Shown here: positions 31,250 through 36,968 of the stretch, in pieces
How positions within the stretch are numbered: position 1 is the stretch's first letter
Layout: each line of letters begins with the position of its first letter
DNA from: a virus
DNA length: 39,440 nucleotides
IMG/VR virus record: IMGVR_UViG_3300034096_000737
Coordinates: 1 to 39,440 of that record
Direction: 5' to 3' (one strand)
Made by a program: the position numbers and the translations under genes
Notes under the pieces: generated by a model
Told to the model about the DNA's origin: nothing
Databases searched by the model: none
Seen by the model: the letters and a program-made list of their open reading frames with translations, nothing else

Positions 31250-31325
31250 TGGGAAGTAATCGGACAGGGAGATATGGAGACAGGGAGATATGGAGACAAG
31301 GAGACAGAGAGATAGTAAGACAGAG
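31250..31325 (+). repeat. GGAGATATGGAGACA-type repeat block
   Basis: Tandem copies of GGGAGATATGGAGACA and shorter GGAGACAGAGAGATAG words follow the integrase stop. They are a variant of the GGAGACAATC class found at 7692, 10273 and 23127. Confidence 0.8.
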
Positions 31326-31355
31326 AAAAGCCGCAGGACTGGTCCTGCGGCTTTT
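31326..31355. terminator. Strong bidirectional rho-independent terminator
   Basis: AAAAGCCGCAGGAC and GTCCTGCGGCTTTT form a perfect 14-pair palindrome with a two-base loop. T-tracts on both strands let it end the integrase message from the left and the minus-strand cassette message from the right. It lies 10 bases from the second attI copy. Confidence 0.93.
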
Positions 31356-31364
31356 GATTTTCTG

Positions 31365-31420
31365 GAATGTTTCCGGTTTTGCGGGTGCTAACCGGAAATG
31401 TTGTCTGGATAGTTCTTGTT
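31365..31420 (+). other. Second attI site (attI2), inverted relative to attI1
   Basis: About 48 of 57 aligned positions match the attI1 region read on the other strand, with one single-base gap. Runs TTTCCGGTTTTGC, CGGAAA, GTCTGGATA and TTCTTGTT are unchanged. The core is GTTCAGC (31418-31424) instead of GTTAGGC. Divergence of about 15% shows it is not a recent copy. The minus-strand gene 31388-31738 ends inside it with NKNYPDNISG. Confidence 0.85.
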
Positions 31421-31738
31421 CAGCTTCTTCTTCGCGTCGTTGGCGGCGTCGTAGAGTTGAGACATAACCCTGTTTTCAAGTCCGCTGCTGCCGTGGTTCG
31501 CGAGCCTGTTCGCTTCGTCGTAGCATGTCCGCATCAGCGTGGTGGCAAGCGCCTCCATTTCGCGGGCACGAGTTGCGAGGTTGTGGATCAGCGAACTGTC
31601 GCCACTGTCGCTGGACAAAATGGCGTCAACCGAAGCTGAACCCGGCATCGCAGCCAATGAGCCACGAGCTTCTTGGTGGTGGAACGGGCAGTCCGCAGAT
31701 GGGACCGTGGGGCACGTGCAGATTTTGGGAAGGCTCAT
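31388..31738 (-). CDS. Hypothetical cassette protein ending in attI2
   Basis: A 116-residue protein. The N-terminus has CTCPTVPSADCPFHH, a possible metal-binding cluster, and the rest is helical (LIHNLATRAREMEALATTLM, ENRVMSQLYDAANDAKKKL). The last ten residues come from attI2; the first six of them equal the end of the Dam-type methylase in array 1. It overlaps the gene upstream by ATGA. Function unknown. Confidence 0.65.
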   Translation of the reverse strand: MSLPKICTCPTVPSADCPFHHQEARGSLAAMPGSASVDAILSSDSGDSSLIHNLATRAREMEALATTLMRTCYDEANRLANHGSSGLENRVMSQLYDAANDAKKKLNKNYPDNISG

Positions 31739-31932
31739 GGCTGGATTTGATCGTTCTGGACACCGGCGAGAGTCGCTAGGTATTCGTAAAGTTCAAGGCT
31801 TCCGGCCTTCGCTCGCAGTCCGGCAACGGTGCCGTCAATGAGTCTATCGGCGAGCCGTTCGTTGCGGTTTGTGCGCTTGCTGCCCGGCACGGGTCCGGGC
31901 TTGCGTTTCTTGGTTGCTTTCTTCTTTGGCAT
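31735..31932 (-). CDS. Small very basic hypothetical protein
   Basis: A 65-residue protein. The first 25 residues are Lys/Arg/Pro-rich (MPKKKATKKRKPGPVPGSKR), as in nucleic-acid-binding tails. A helix follows (ERLADRLIDGTVAGLRAKAG, then LELYEYLATLAG). It is translationally coupled to the gene that ends in attI2 and probably acts with it. No family recognised. Confidence 0.6.
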   Translation of the reverse strand: MPKKKATKKRKPGPVPGSKRTNRNERLADRLIDGTVAGLRAKAGSLELYEYLATLAGVQNDQIQP

Positions 31933-31967
31933 GACTTTGAATGGGTTTGGCTATTTGCCACTGACCG

Positions 31968-32039
31968 CAGCGGCTTTGACTGGCTCTCGCCGCTGGCTCC
32001 GCTCCCCGTCGCTGGGGAGCGGAGCACCTTCGGTTATTC
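31968..32039 (+). other. Double hairpin, possible degenerate attC
   Basis: CAGCGGC pairs with GCCGCTG (about 31968-31996), and GCTCCGCTCCCC with GGGGAGCGGAGC, a perfect 12-pair stem with loop GTCGCT, ending near 32026. It is followed by GTTATTC at 32033-32039, whose complement GAATAAC holds the TAA stop of the next minus-strand gene, just as GCCTAAC does in attC1. No matching AAC box is seen on the left, so a plain terminator-like structure is also possible. Confidence 0.4.
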
Positions 32040-32444
32040 TGTCCATGAGAGTTGTTCTTCATGGTCTGCCCACGCTTGAGCAACCCAGGCTTCCAAGGCT
32101 TGGCGCATCGAAGTTTCGCCTTTGCTGAAATTTGTCAGCCATGTCACGTCGCCATTGTGTCCCCAGTAATAATGCTTAGGCTTACGGTATTGCTCAAAGC
32201 CGCAGGCTTTCAGAAACTCCTCATTTAGTTCGCGCAAGTCAGCGTCGCCTTCGTCGGCTCCATATTGTGCGCAGACCTGCTTGAGCCCTTCCATGCCTGT
32301 CAGCACGAGGTAGCCTTGTTTTTCCCAGTAGTCACAGGCAAGCTGGCTGAGGTCGTGCAGGTCGTGACGGCTGTCATTGCTTTCAATGCGCTCAATGACT
32401 TTGCTGAGCATTTCGTCGGAGGTAATGGCTTTCAGTGTTTTCAT
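32034..32444 (-). CDS. Hypothetical cassette protein
   Basis: A 136-residue acidic, helical protein (SDEMLSKVIERIESND, HDLSQLACDYWEKQGYLVLTG, LRELNEEFLKACGFEQYR) ending with an aromatic segment (HYYWGHNGDVTWLTNF). No family is recognised. It is less GC-rich than the phage core genes. A good promoter lies 50-80 bases upstream of its start. Small acidic accessory proteins of phages are often inhibitors of host defence, but nothing here shows that. Confidence 0.65.
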   Translation of the reverse strand: MKTLKAITSDEMLSKVIERIESNDSRHDLHDLSQLACDYWEKQGYLVLTGMEGLKQVCAQYGADEGDADLRELNEEFLKACGFEQYRKPKHYYWGHNGDVTWLTNFSKGETSMRQALEAWVAQAWADHEEQLSWTE

Positions 32445-32495
32445 GGCTCTCTATTTGTTTGTTTGTGTTTCGCGAGGTCGCTCTCGCTTGGTTCC

Positions 32496-32523
32496 ATTAT
32501 CGCACTTTAATTGCTGGCGTCAA
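32496..32523 (-). promoter_or_regulatory. Sigma-70-type promoter reading towards attI2
   Basis: On the minus strand TTGACG (32518-32523) and GATAAT (32496-32501) are separated by 16 bases, each one mismatch from consensus. The surrounding 130 bases are AT-rich and gene-free. It would drive the minus-strand cassette genes up to the terminator beyond attI2. Confidence 0.65.
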
Positions 32524-32573
32524 TAATTATTTATTGGTGCCAAGAAGTATATTTGGAAGCGTGAGGCAGGTGT

Positions 32574-32631
32574 CCAGAACCAAACGCTGATCCGAACCGC
32601 CAAAGCGCGGTCGGATAGCTATGCGTTCGGC
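32574..32631 (+). other. Canonical 58-bp attC site in array 2
   Basis: AAC box (to 32580), five-base spacer, left arm GCT-g-ATCCG-a-ACCGC (32586-32600), loop CAAAGC, right arm GCGGT-CGGAT-AGC (32607-32619), five-base spacer, GTTCGGC (32625-32631). All 13 pairs are perfect. The two extra bases G32589 and A32595 are on the arm next to the first box, just as the extrahelical bases of known attC sites. Orientation is away from attI2. The stop codon of the minus-strand gene at 32619 lies within it. Confidence 0.9.
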
Positions 32632-32873
32632 TTCTTCCACACGCCGGGCTTCACCCATTGCTTGCCTTGGGCCGCATACTCGGCAGCGCCAGCAGCATCG
32701 CAGAGAGCCATCTGTATTGCGTCGATTGGCTGGATCAGCCCTGGGCTTAGATGCGTCGAGTAGAAGTTTGCCATTTTGCGGAGGCTCACAGCGAAAATCG
32801 CCAAAGCCGAACCATCCGCTGCACCCTCAACGGCTGCCGCCGTTGCCCGTTTCATTGTTTTCTTCTTTGCCAT
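32619..32873 (-). CDS. Hypothetical cassette protein
   Basis: An 84-residue protein with a basic start (MAKKKTMKRATAAA) and a helical centre (LAIFAVSLRKMANFYSTHL, IDAIQMALCDAAGAAEYAAQ). It ends KKPNA, with the final codons in the attC box. Unknown function; perhaps a small nucleic-acid-associated protein. It fills a cassette-sized interval of about 300 bases. Confidence 0.6.
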   Translation of the reverse strand: MAKKKTMKRATAAAVEGAADGSALAIFAVSLRKMANFYSTHLSPGLIQPIDAIQMALCDAAGAAEYAAQGKQWVKPGVWKKPNA

Positions 32874-32876
32874 AGT

Positions 32877-32934
32877 CGTCAGTGTTTGCGGTGCCTATTC
32901 CCCGGCAGCCGTCGCCTGACGCTGATCGTTCGGC
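32877..32934 (+). other. Candidate attC with a degenerate left box
   Basis: CGTCAG 32877-32882 pairs with CTGACG 32916-32921 and TGCC 32892-32895 with GGCA 32904-32907. The right end reads CTGATC then GTTCGGC (32928-32934), the same box as the canonical site 300 bases to the left. No AAC is present where the left box should be. Confidence 0.35.
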
Positions 32935-32975
32935 CCCTTGCACGATCTGGCGGATCGGGTGCAGCGGGTGGGTGG

Positions 32976-33356
32976 TCATGGGCTGGCGTCGGTTTTGTGG
33001 GTCGCCGGGGTTTCGTTGAGGCTGATGGTGCTGGCGTCGGGCTGCTCGGCTTCGAGTTGCTTTTTGATCGCCGATTCAATCCACTCGTTGACCGTGATGT
33101 TTTCCCTGTTCGCAGCCTGCTGGATGCGAGAATAATTGTTGAGCGTGATCTGCGGATTGATGACCATGCGCTCATTCATAAGCGTGTTGATGATGCGCAG
33201 GCAGGGTGCTGGAATGGCTCGCTGAGCGTTTTCGGCCAGCCACCCATCGACCGTGCTTTTGCTAACGCCGCAGTGGTTCGCAAGCCAGGCCCGGTCTTGG
33301 TCGATTCGTTTCAGCCAGCGTTTGATGATGGCTGGCGTTGTTGTGGGGTTGTGCAT
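32976..33356 (-). CDS. Transcriptional regulator-like protein with HTH and ribbon-helix-helix features
   Basis: A 126-residue protein. Residues 20-50 (DRAWLANHCGVSKSTVDGWLAEN) form a typical helix-turn-helix. Residues 72-104 (NPQITLNNYSRIQQAANREN then ITVNEWIESAIKKQL) look like an Arc/CopG-type ribbon-helix-helix. It is divergent from the plus-strand replication operon, with repeated TTAGCACT motifs between them. It could act as the switch regulator for that operon and its own gene. Confidence 0.7.
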   Translation of the reverse strand: MHNPTTTPAIIKRWLKRIDQDRAWLANHCGVSKSTVDGWLAENAQRAIPAPCLRIINTLMNERMVINPQITLNNYSRIQQAANRENITVNEWIESAIKKQLEAEQPDASTISLNETPATHKTDASP

Positions 33357-33364
33357 GGGGATAA

Positions 33365-33445
33365 ATAACTCTTTTTAGCACTATGCCAAAATATTATTTG
33401 CATAATTAGCACTCTACGAGCATTTGTTCGGCGTTCTGCTAAACT
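33365..33445. promoter_or_regulatory. Divergent control region with repeated TTAGCACT operators
   Basis: TTAGCACT occurs at 33375-33382 and 33406-33413, 31 bases apart or about three helical turns. An inverted partial copy TGCTAA lies at 33437-33442. ATGC 33383-33386 and GCAT 33400-33403 add a dyad between the first two. The region is AT-rich and separates divergent genes, so these are likely operators of the adjacent HTH protein. I do not see convincing promoter hexamers. Confidence 0.55.
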
Positions 33446-33625
33446 ATGCAACTTATCACTCTCTCCCTGTCGCCGAGTCCCAGCATGCCCATAGAGGTGT
33501 TGGATCAGGTGTTTCAACGAGCCGAGGCTGAAGGTGTCACCCCCGAGGCGTGGGTGTATTCCCGATTGCAGGAGGCTTTGACCAAAGTGGAGGGCGCTGA
33601 CCGCGAGGCCGCGAACCCGCAGTGA
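33446..33625 (+). CDS. Small helical hypothetical protein, first gene of the replication operon
   Basis: A 59-residue protein (MQLITLSLSPSPSMPIEVLD, then QRAEAEGVTPEAWVYSRLQEAL). The second part resembles the helix pair of small ribbon-helix-helix proteins, with the first strand being LITLSLSP. The next ORF overlaps its stop as GTGA. An internal in-frame ATG at 33485 would give 46 residues. Confidence 0.5.
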   Translation: MQLITLSLSPSPSMPIEVLDQVFQRAEAEGVTPEAWVYSRLQEALTKVEGADREAANPQ

Positions 33626-33756
33626 TCGCGCTCGCTTTGTTTTTTGCCCTGGCTGTCTGCGGGCTGGCTGCGTGGAATGTGATCCTGCCGCCGCGAGATT
33701 ATCGCGCCGATGATTTCGAGCTGTCGAATTTGCGCACGAAGGAGGACCGGCCATGA
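33622..33756 (+). CDS. 44-residue membrane peptide
   Basis: A GTG start overlaps the previous stop (GTGA) and the ORF ends with ATGA overlap to the next. The first 20 residues are one hydrophobic helix (IALALFFALAVCGLAAW), then a polar tail (DYRADDFELSNLRTKEDRP). Coupling on both sides supports translation. Unknown function. Confidence 0.5.
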   Translation: MIALALFFALAVCGLAAWNVILPPRDYRADDFELSNLRTKEDRP

Positions 33757-33950
33757 GCATGTCTGCCGAAGGTTTGAGGATTTCCCGCCTGCTGTCCAGG
33801 AGCGCAGGCGAGGCCGTGAGGGTTCCCCGTGCCGCGTTGGTTGAGGGCGGCACGGGGAACAATGCGTGCGGCTGCGTGCAGGTGCGGCGTGTGTCCCGTG
33901 ATCGCAAGGGCCGCCGTATCGTTGAGCGCTGGACCGAGGCGGCGCGATGA
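33753..33950 (+). CDS. Small basic hypothetical protein
   Basis: A 65-residue protein rich in Arg, with a probable beta hairpin (CGCVQVRRVSRDRKGRRIVERW). It is coupled by ATGA on both sides within the early operon. No family recognised. Confidence 0.5.
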   Translation: MSMSAEGLRISRLLSRSAGEAVRVPRAALVEGGTGNNACGCVQVRRVSRDRKGRRIVERWTEAAR

Positions 33951-34279
33951 CGTGGCCGGGCCTGCTGCTGTGTGCGGCGGCCCTTTTCTTTTTTGACGAA
34001 CCGATGAGTGATGAACTGACAGCTCTACGCAGACGCGGCCGCCCGGCTGGGCCTGAGCCGCTATGCACGGTGGCAGAGGTCGCTGAGGCGTTCCGCGTGC
34101 CGCTCCAGACTGTCTATGGCTGGACGCGCCAGCGGTGCGCCGATGGCAAGCCTGTGCTTCCCGTGCGCAAGCTGGGCCGACTGGTGCGCGTGCGTGTGCG
34201 GGATCTGGATTTGCTCGATGAGCGCCTGGCGTGTCGGCCCGCCGTTTCTTTTTTTGTGAAGGAGGGGCAAGATGACTGA
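33947..34279 (+). CDS. MerR/excisionase-type HTH protein
   Basis: A 110-residue frame whose core from the ATG at 34004 reads LCTVAEVAEAFRVPLQTVYGW, then KPVLPVRKLGRLVRVRVRDLDLL. This is the winged HTH_17 pattern of excisionases and small regulators. The first 19 residues (MTWPGLLLCAAALFFFDEP) contain one of the A/T-run repeats and may not be translated. I list the longer frame because its start overlaps the previous stop. It could control integrase direction or early transcription. Confidence 0.65.
   Translation: MTWPGLLLCAAALFFFDEPMSDELTALRRRGRPAGPEPLCTVAEVAEAFRVPLQTVYGWTRQRCADGKPVLPVRKLGRLVRVRVRDLDLLDERLACRPAVSFFVKEGQDD
33975..33996 (-). repeat. A-run/G-run dispersed repeat, copy 1 (inverted)
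   Basis: Read on the minus strand: AAAAAAGAAAAGGGCCGCC. One of five copies of a roughly 20-base element with the plan A6-8 G A1-4 G/C-rich GGC found only between 33.9 and 36.6 kb. Confidence 0.6.
34234..34256 (-). repeat. A-run/G-run dispersed repeat, copy 2 (inverted)
   Basis: On the minus strand AAAAAAAGAAACGGCGGGCC. It is translated as AVSFFV near the end of the HTH gene. Confidence 0.6.
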
Positions 34280-34296
34280 CTCTCCAATGCTGGCCG

Positions 34297-34485
34297 GTGG
34301 TGTCCTGCGTGCTTCCTGTGGAGCAGTTTGCGGGCGCATTACTCATGCTGCCGCAGCCAGCCAGGGAATGGATTCAGCGGCGGCGGGAGAATTTGCATTG
34401 TCGGCGGCCGGCCTGGGTGCGGCTGGGATCGGCGGGCTGGATGAGGGTGGAAATGGGGCAGAATCCGGCGAGACTAGATTTGTAA
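34297..34485 (+). CDS. Probable small protein in an alternative frame
   Basis: A 62-residue frame with no ATG; GTG at 34297 or 34294 would start it. The residues LPVEQFAGALLMLPQPAREW and RRPAWVRLGSAGWMRVEMG look like real protein, and third positions are mostly G or C. The overlapping frame from ATG 34272 gives Ala/Gly-rich sequence with mixed third positions. I therefore favour this frame, with low certainty about the start. Confidence 0.4.
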   Translation: MVSCVLPVEQFAGALLMLPQPAREWIQRRRENLHCRRPAWVRLGSAGWMRVEMGQNPARLDL

Positions 34486-34694
34486 TCTGTTGTTTACTCA
34501 TCGTATCACTGGGGGAAATTGCTGGACACGGCTCTGCTAGACGGTTGGCTAGCTGTTCAGCGGTGGCAGGTGGTGCCGATCTGCTCGGTGGCCTGGCTGA
34601 ATTTCAGGAGGGGGGGAGGGGGTCGCGGGCGCGGCGCGAGCGCGTGCTCTCAATACATCGGCAGCCAAAGAAAATTTTCACATTGCCCCAGCCT
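34486..34694. other. Uncertain stretch with a G-run and a stray CGTCTAGCA motif
   Basis: No convincing gene. A TTG-started frame from 34519 reads LLDGWLAVQRWQVVPICSVA and then degenerates after a run of G's at about 34608-34622. This could be a broken small gene or a slippage site. TGCTAGACG at 34535-34543 is the inverse of the attP arm repeat. The earlier-starting frame from 34272 crosses the region without protein-like character. Confidence 0.4.
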
Positions 34695-34928
34695 ATGCAC
34701 GCCATGCGATGCCCGCAGTGCCTTTTGAGTCACTGCATTGACTGCCTTGAAGTGGGATGCCCCTACCCTGCCGGGATGGTCGCAAAAAAAGAGGGGCGGG
34801 CCGACACGCCAGCGGCGGCGGCGGCTGTGTCCGCATCGCGGTGTCCGCAGTGTCTCATCGCGTCTCCCATCGACTGCCAAGAGCGCCCGTGTGGATGGCC
34901 GGAAAAAAAGAAGGGGGGCGCGGCATGA
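34695..34928 (+). CDS. Duplicated small zinc-knuckle protein
   Basis: A 77-residue protein built from two copies of one unit. RCPQCLLSHCIDCLEVGCPYP then AKKEGRAD, and RCPQCLIASPIDCQERPCGWP then EKKKGGAA. Each unit has CPQC and downstream cysteines suited to bind zinc. The Lys-rich end of each unit is encoded by an A-run repeat. It overlaps the next gene by ATGA. DNA or RNA binding is possible but not shown. Confidence 0.65.
   Translation: MHAMRCPQCLLSHCIDCLEVGCPYPAGMVAKKEGRADTPAAAAAVSASRCPQCLIASPIDCQERPCGWPEKKKGGAA
34783..34803 (+). repeat. A-run/G-run dispersed repeat, copy 3
   Basis: CAAAAAAAGAGGGGCGGGC, translated AKKEGRA within the first zinc-knuckle unit. Confidence 0.6.
34903..34924 (+). 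repeat. A-run/G-run dispersed repeat, copy 4
   Basis: AAAAAAAGAAGGGGGGCGCGGC directly before the ATG of the next gene; its purine run can also serve as that gene's ribosome binding site. Nearly the same as the copy at 36503-36526. Confidence 0.7.
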
Positions 34929-35227
34929 GCGCGGCGAATCTCGAGCTTTGGCAGACGGCACCTGCGACGGCGGCGGTGCGTGAGCGGCCGGTGCAAGAGC
35001 TGCTGCATTGCCAGCGCGAGATGGACGCGCTGAGCGAGCAGATCCGAGTGATTGATGACTTGCTGCGTGATCCTGAAGTTTGCGAACTCGACCGCCTGGC
35101 GCTGGCGATGGAAAAGGCGGTGGCGAAATGCCGGCTGCTGGCCTGCGCGAACATCATCACCGCCTGCGAGGAAACCATGCGCAGGCAGGCCGCACGGATG
35201 CAGGCGCGGCACGGCTTCCTCCTTTGA
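34925..35227 (+). CDS. Hypothetical helical protein
   Basis: A 100-residue, largely helical protein (VQELLHCQREMDALSEQIRV, LDRLALAMEKAVAKCRLLAC, CEETMRRQAARMQARHG), probably a coiled coil or helical bundle. It is coupled by ATGA to the zinc-knuckle gene. It may be a replication accessory. No family recognised. Confidence 0.6.
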   Translation: MSAANLELWQTAPATAAVRERPVQELLHCQREMDALSEQIRVIDDLLRDPEVCELDRLALAMEKAVAKCRLLACANIITACEETMRRQAARMQARHGFLL

Positions 35228-35243
35228 CACTTTCTCTCAACCT

Positions 35244-35516
35244 ATGAACGAACTCGAATCTAAACCCATGCCGCTCGCTTCCGCCGTCCAGGTGGTGAAG
35301 TGGCGGGCTAACTCCACGACGGGCGCTATGGAGCCGTGGCCGGTGGCAACCATCGAAATCGACATTGCGGGCAAAGTCACCTTCAAGGGCGACGCCAGCA
35401 AAGCCTACGAGACGCTGCTGCGGGCCACCCGCAAAGCCGCCTCACGGCTGGTGGATCAAAGCATCCGCGAAGCCATGCACGAAGCGCAACAACTCAAAGC
35501 TGACTCCGACCTGTGA
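35244..35516 (+). CDS. Hypothetical early protein
   Basis: A 90-residue alpha/beta protein (SAVQVVKWRANSTTGAMEPW, ATIEIDIAGKVTFKGDASKA, ASRLVDQSIREAMHEAQQLK). It overlaps the next gene's GTG start. Unknown function, in the replication operon. Confidence 0.6.
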   Translation: MNELESKPMPLASAVQVVKWRANSTTGAMEPWPVATIEIDIAGKVTFKGDASKAYETLLRATRKAASRLVDQSIREAMHEAQQLKADSDL

Positions 35517-36001
35517 AAACCTCCCCTTCTCGACCCCAAAAACCTGCCGCGAAAAAACATGGCGGCGGCCATGAGTATGTGCTGGCTGTCGAAAAGCTGC
35601 TGCCAGCCGAGCGTGTCATTGCCGGTCCTTATCTGGTTACGCACGAGATGCGGCACATTCGCAGCGAGGAACAAGGGCTGGCGGCCAAGGCGCTTTCGGT
35701 CCAGACAAAAAACGGTCACAAGGCGCGGATCGTGATGCACCAGGGCCGGGCGTTTGTGGTCCGCCCGCGTGAGGGCTGGGTGTCGGCGGGCAAGCACGGG
35801 CTGCCGCGCACGGCCAAGGCGGTGCCGATGGTGGGGCAGGTCTGGGTGAGCAAGGAGCACGGCACGGCCCGGATCACGAACCTGACCCGCGACAGCATCG
35901 ACTACCAGCTTGAGGCCGCCAAGGAGGGCCACCGCAACAAGGTTTCCCCGCTGAACTGGTTCACGAAACACTTCACCCCGGCCCAGAAATCCCATGCATA
36001 A
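35513..36001 (+). CDS. Hypothetical early protein
   Basis: A 162-residue basic protein starting with GTG in a GTGA overlap. It opens with a basic tail (SRPQKPAAKKHGGG) and continues with a beta-rich body (KARIVMHQGRAFVVRPREGW, QVWVSKEHGTARITNLTRDS). It lies directly upstream of the helicase loader-type gene, so a replication role is possible. No family recognised. Confidence 0.55.
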   Translation: MKTSPSRPQKPAAKKHGGGHEYVLAVEKLLPAERVIAGPYLVTHEMRHIRSEEQGLAAKALSVQTKNGHKARIVMHQGRAFVVRPREGWVSAGKHGLPRTAKAVPMVGQVWVSKEHGTARITNLTRDSIDYQLEAAKEGHRNKVSPLNWFTKHFTPAQKSHA

Positions 36002-36968
36002 ATACTGGCGACACATCGGCGATTACGCGAAGGACACGCGCCACTTGTCCATTCTGGAGCATGGAGCCTACACGCTCATGCTGGACTGGTGCTATGCTTC
36101 GGAAAAGCCGCTGCCAGTGGATGAAAAGGTGCTGTTCCGGTTGTGCGGCGCGTTTGAAAAAGCGGAGCAAAAGGCCGTCATGGCCGTGCGCGACGAGTTC
36201 TTTGTCCTTGAATCTCAAGGCTGGACGCAAAAGCGCGTGATGGAAGAGATCGGAGAATACCAGGACAAGAAGAGCAAGGCGAGCAAAGCGGCAGACATGC
36301 GCTGGCAATGCGAACGCAATGCGGATGCATTACAAACGCATAGCGTCCGCAATGCGAACGCAGATGCGAACGGTATGCCTCGCGCGCGCGTTCCAGCAAC
36401 CAGCAACCAACAACCATCAACCAGTTTCTTGCTCGCACCTGACGGTGCCGAGCCGCCGCCGAGCGCCGAGGCTTCCGCCATTGACCTCGCATCCGATCCC
36501 CAGAAAAAAAAGAAAGGGGGCGCGGCGGATGAAGGTTTGGCATGGGCGGCTGAAACGGGCTGGCGTGGCTTTACGGATACGCTGATGAGTGAACTGGCCG
36601 AGGCTTACCCGGCCTGTGATATCCGCAGGCAAATGCTGGCGATGGAGCAATGGCTGAAGGCGAACAAGGCGAAGGCTAAAAAGTCGAACTGGAGGAAGTT
36701 TGTCACCAACTGGCTTGCCAAGGAGCAGGATCGCGGCGGCGATTTGCGAGGCCGCACACCATCGCAGGCATTCATGGCCGCGTATGAGTCGAGAAATGAC
36801 CCGCCGCCACGCATGATCGAATCGCCCCCGGAAGGCTACGAGGCGGCGATGGTGGAGCTGTGGGGCGAGGGGTGGCAGGAGACGGTGCCCGCGTGGGCGC
36901 AGATGGTGGCGAGTGACAAGGCGCAGGTGCGCAAGTGGCTGGCGGAGCATGGAAAGGAGGCCGCATGA
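35994..36968 (+). CDS. DUF1376-containing replication protein
   Basis: A 324-residue protein. The N-terminal 100 residues (YWRHIGDYAKDTRHLSILEHGAYTLMLDWCY, then LPVDEKVLFRLCG) are the DUF1376 domain, common in phage replication initiators near DnaB or its loader. A linker of about 60 residues contains tandem GCGAACGCA codons, ATSNQQPSTS encoded by CAACCAGCAACCAACAACC words, and an A-run repeat. The C-terminal part is helical and basic (QWLKANKAKAKKSNWRKFVT). It probably loads or recruits the helicase encoded next, with which it overlaps by ATGA. Confidence 0.72.
   Translation: MHKYWRHIGDYAKDTRHLSILEHGAYTLMLDWCYASEKPLPVDEKVLFRLCGAFEKAEQKAVMAVRDEFFVLESQGWTQKRVMEEIGEYQDKKSKASKAADMRWQCERNADALQTHSVRNANADANGMPRARVPATSNQQPSTSFLLAPDGAEPPPSAEASAIDLASDPQKKKKGGAADEGLAWAAETGWRGFTDTLMSELAEAYPACDIRRQMLAMEQWLKANKAKAKKSNWRKFVTNWLAKEQDRGGDLRGRTPSQAFMAAYESRNDPPPRMIESPPEGYEAAMVELWGEGWQETVPAWAQMVASDKAQVRKWLAEHGKEAA
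36503..36526 (+). repeat. A-run/G-run dispersed repeat, copy 5
   Basis: AAAAAAAAGAAAGGGGGCGCGG within the linker of the DUF1376 gene, translated KKKKGGAA. The A8 run could allow polymerase slippage. Confidence 0.65.

Noticed and set aside
31996-32026. Perfect 12-pair hairpin as a rho-independent terminator of the minus-strand gene
   Set aside because: No T-tract follows on either strand, so I list it only as a hairpin and possible attC remnant.
33426-33432. GTTCGGC as the end of a further attC
   Set aside because: Only a five-pair stem (TATGC/GCATA) can be formed to its left and the AAC box is uncertain; the bases are better explained as operators.
34272-34694. N-terminal 140 residues of the frame starting at ATG 34272
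   Set aside because: Composition is Ala/Gly-rich with mixed third positions, and an overlapping frame looks more like protein. I keep only the zinc-knuckle part from 34695.
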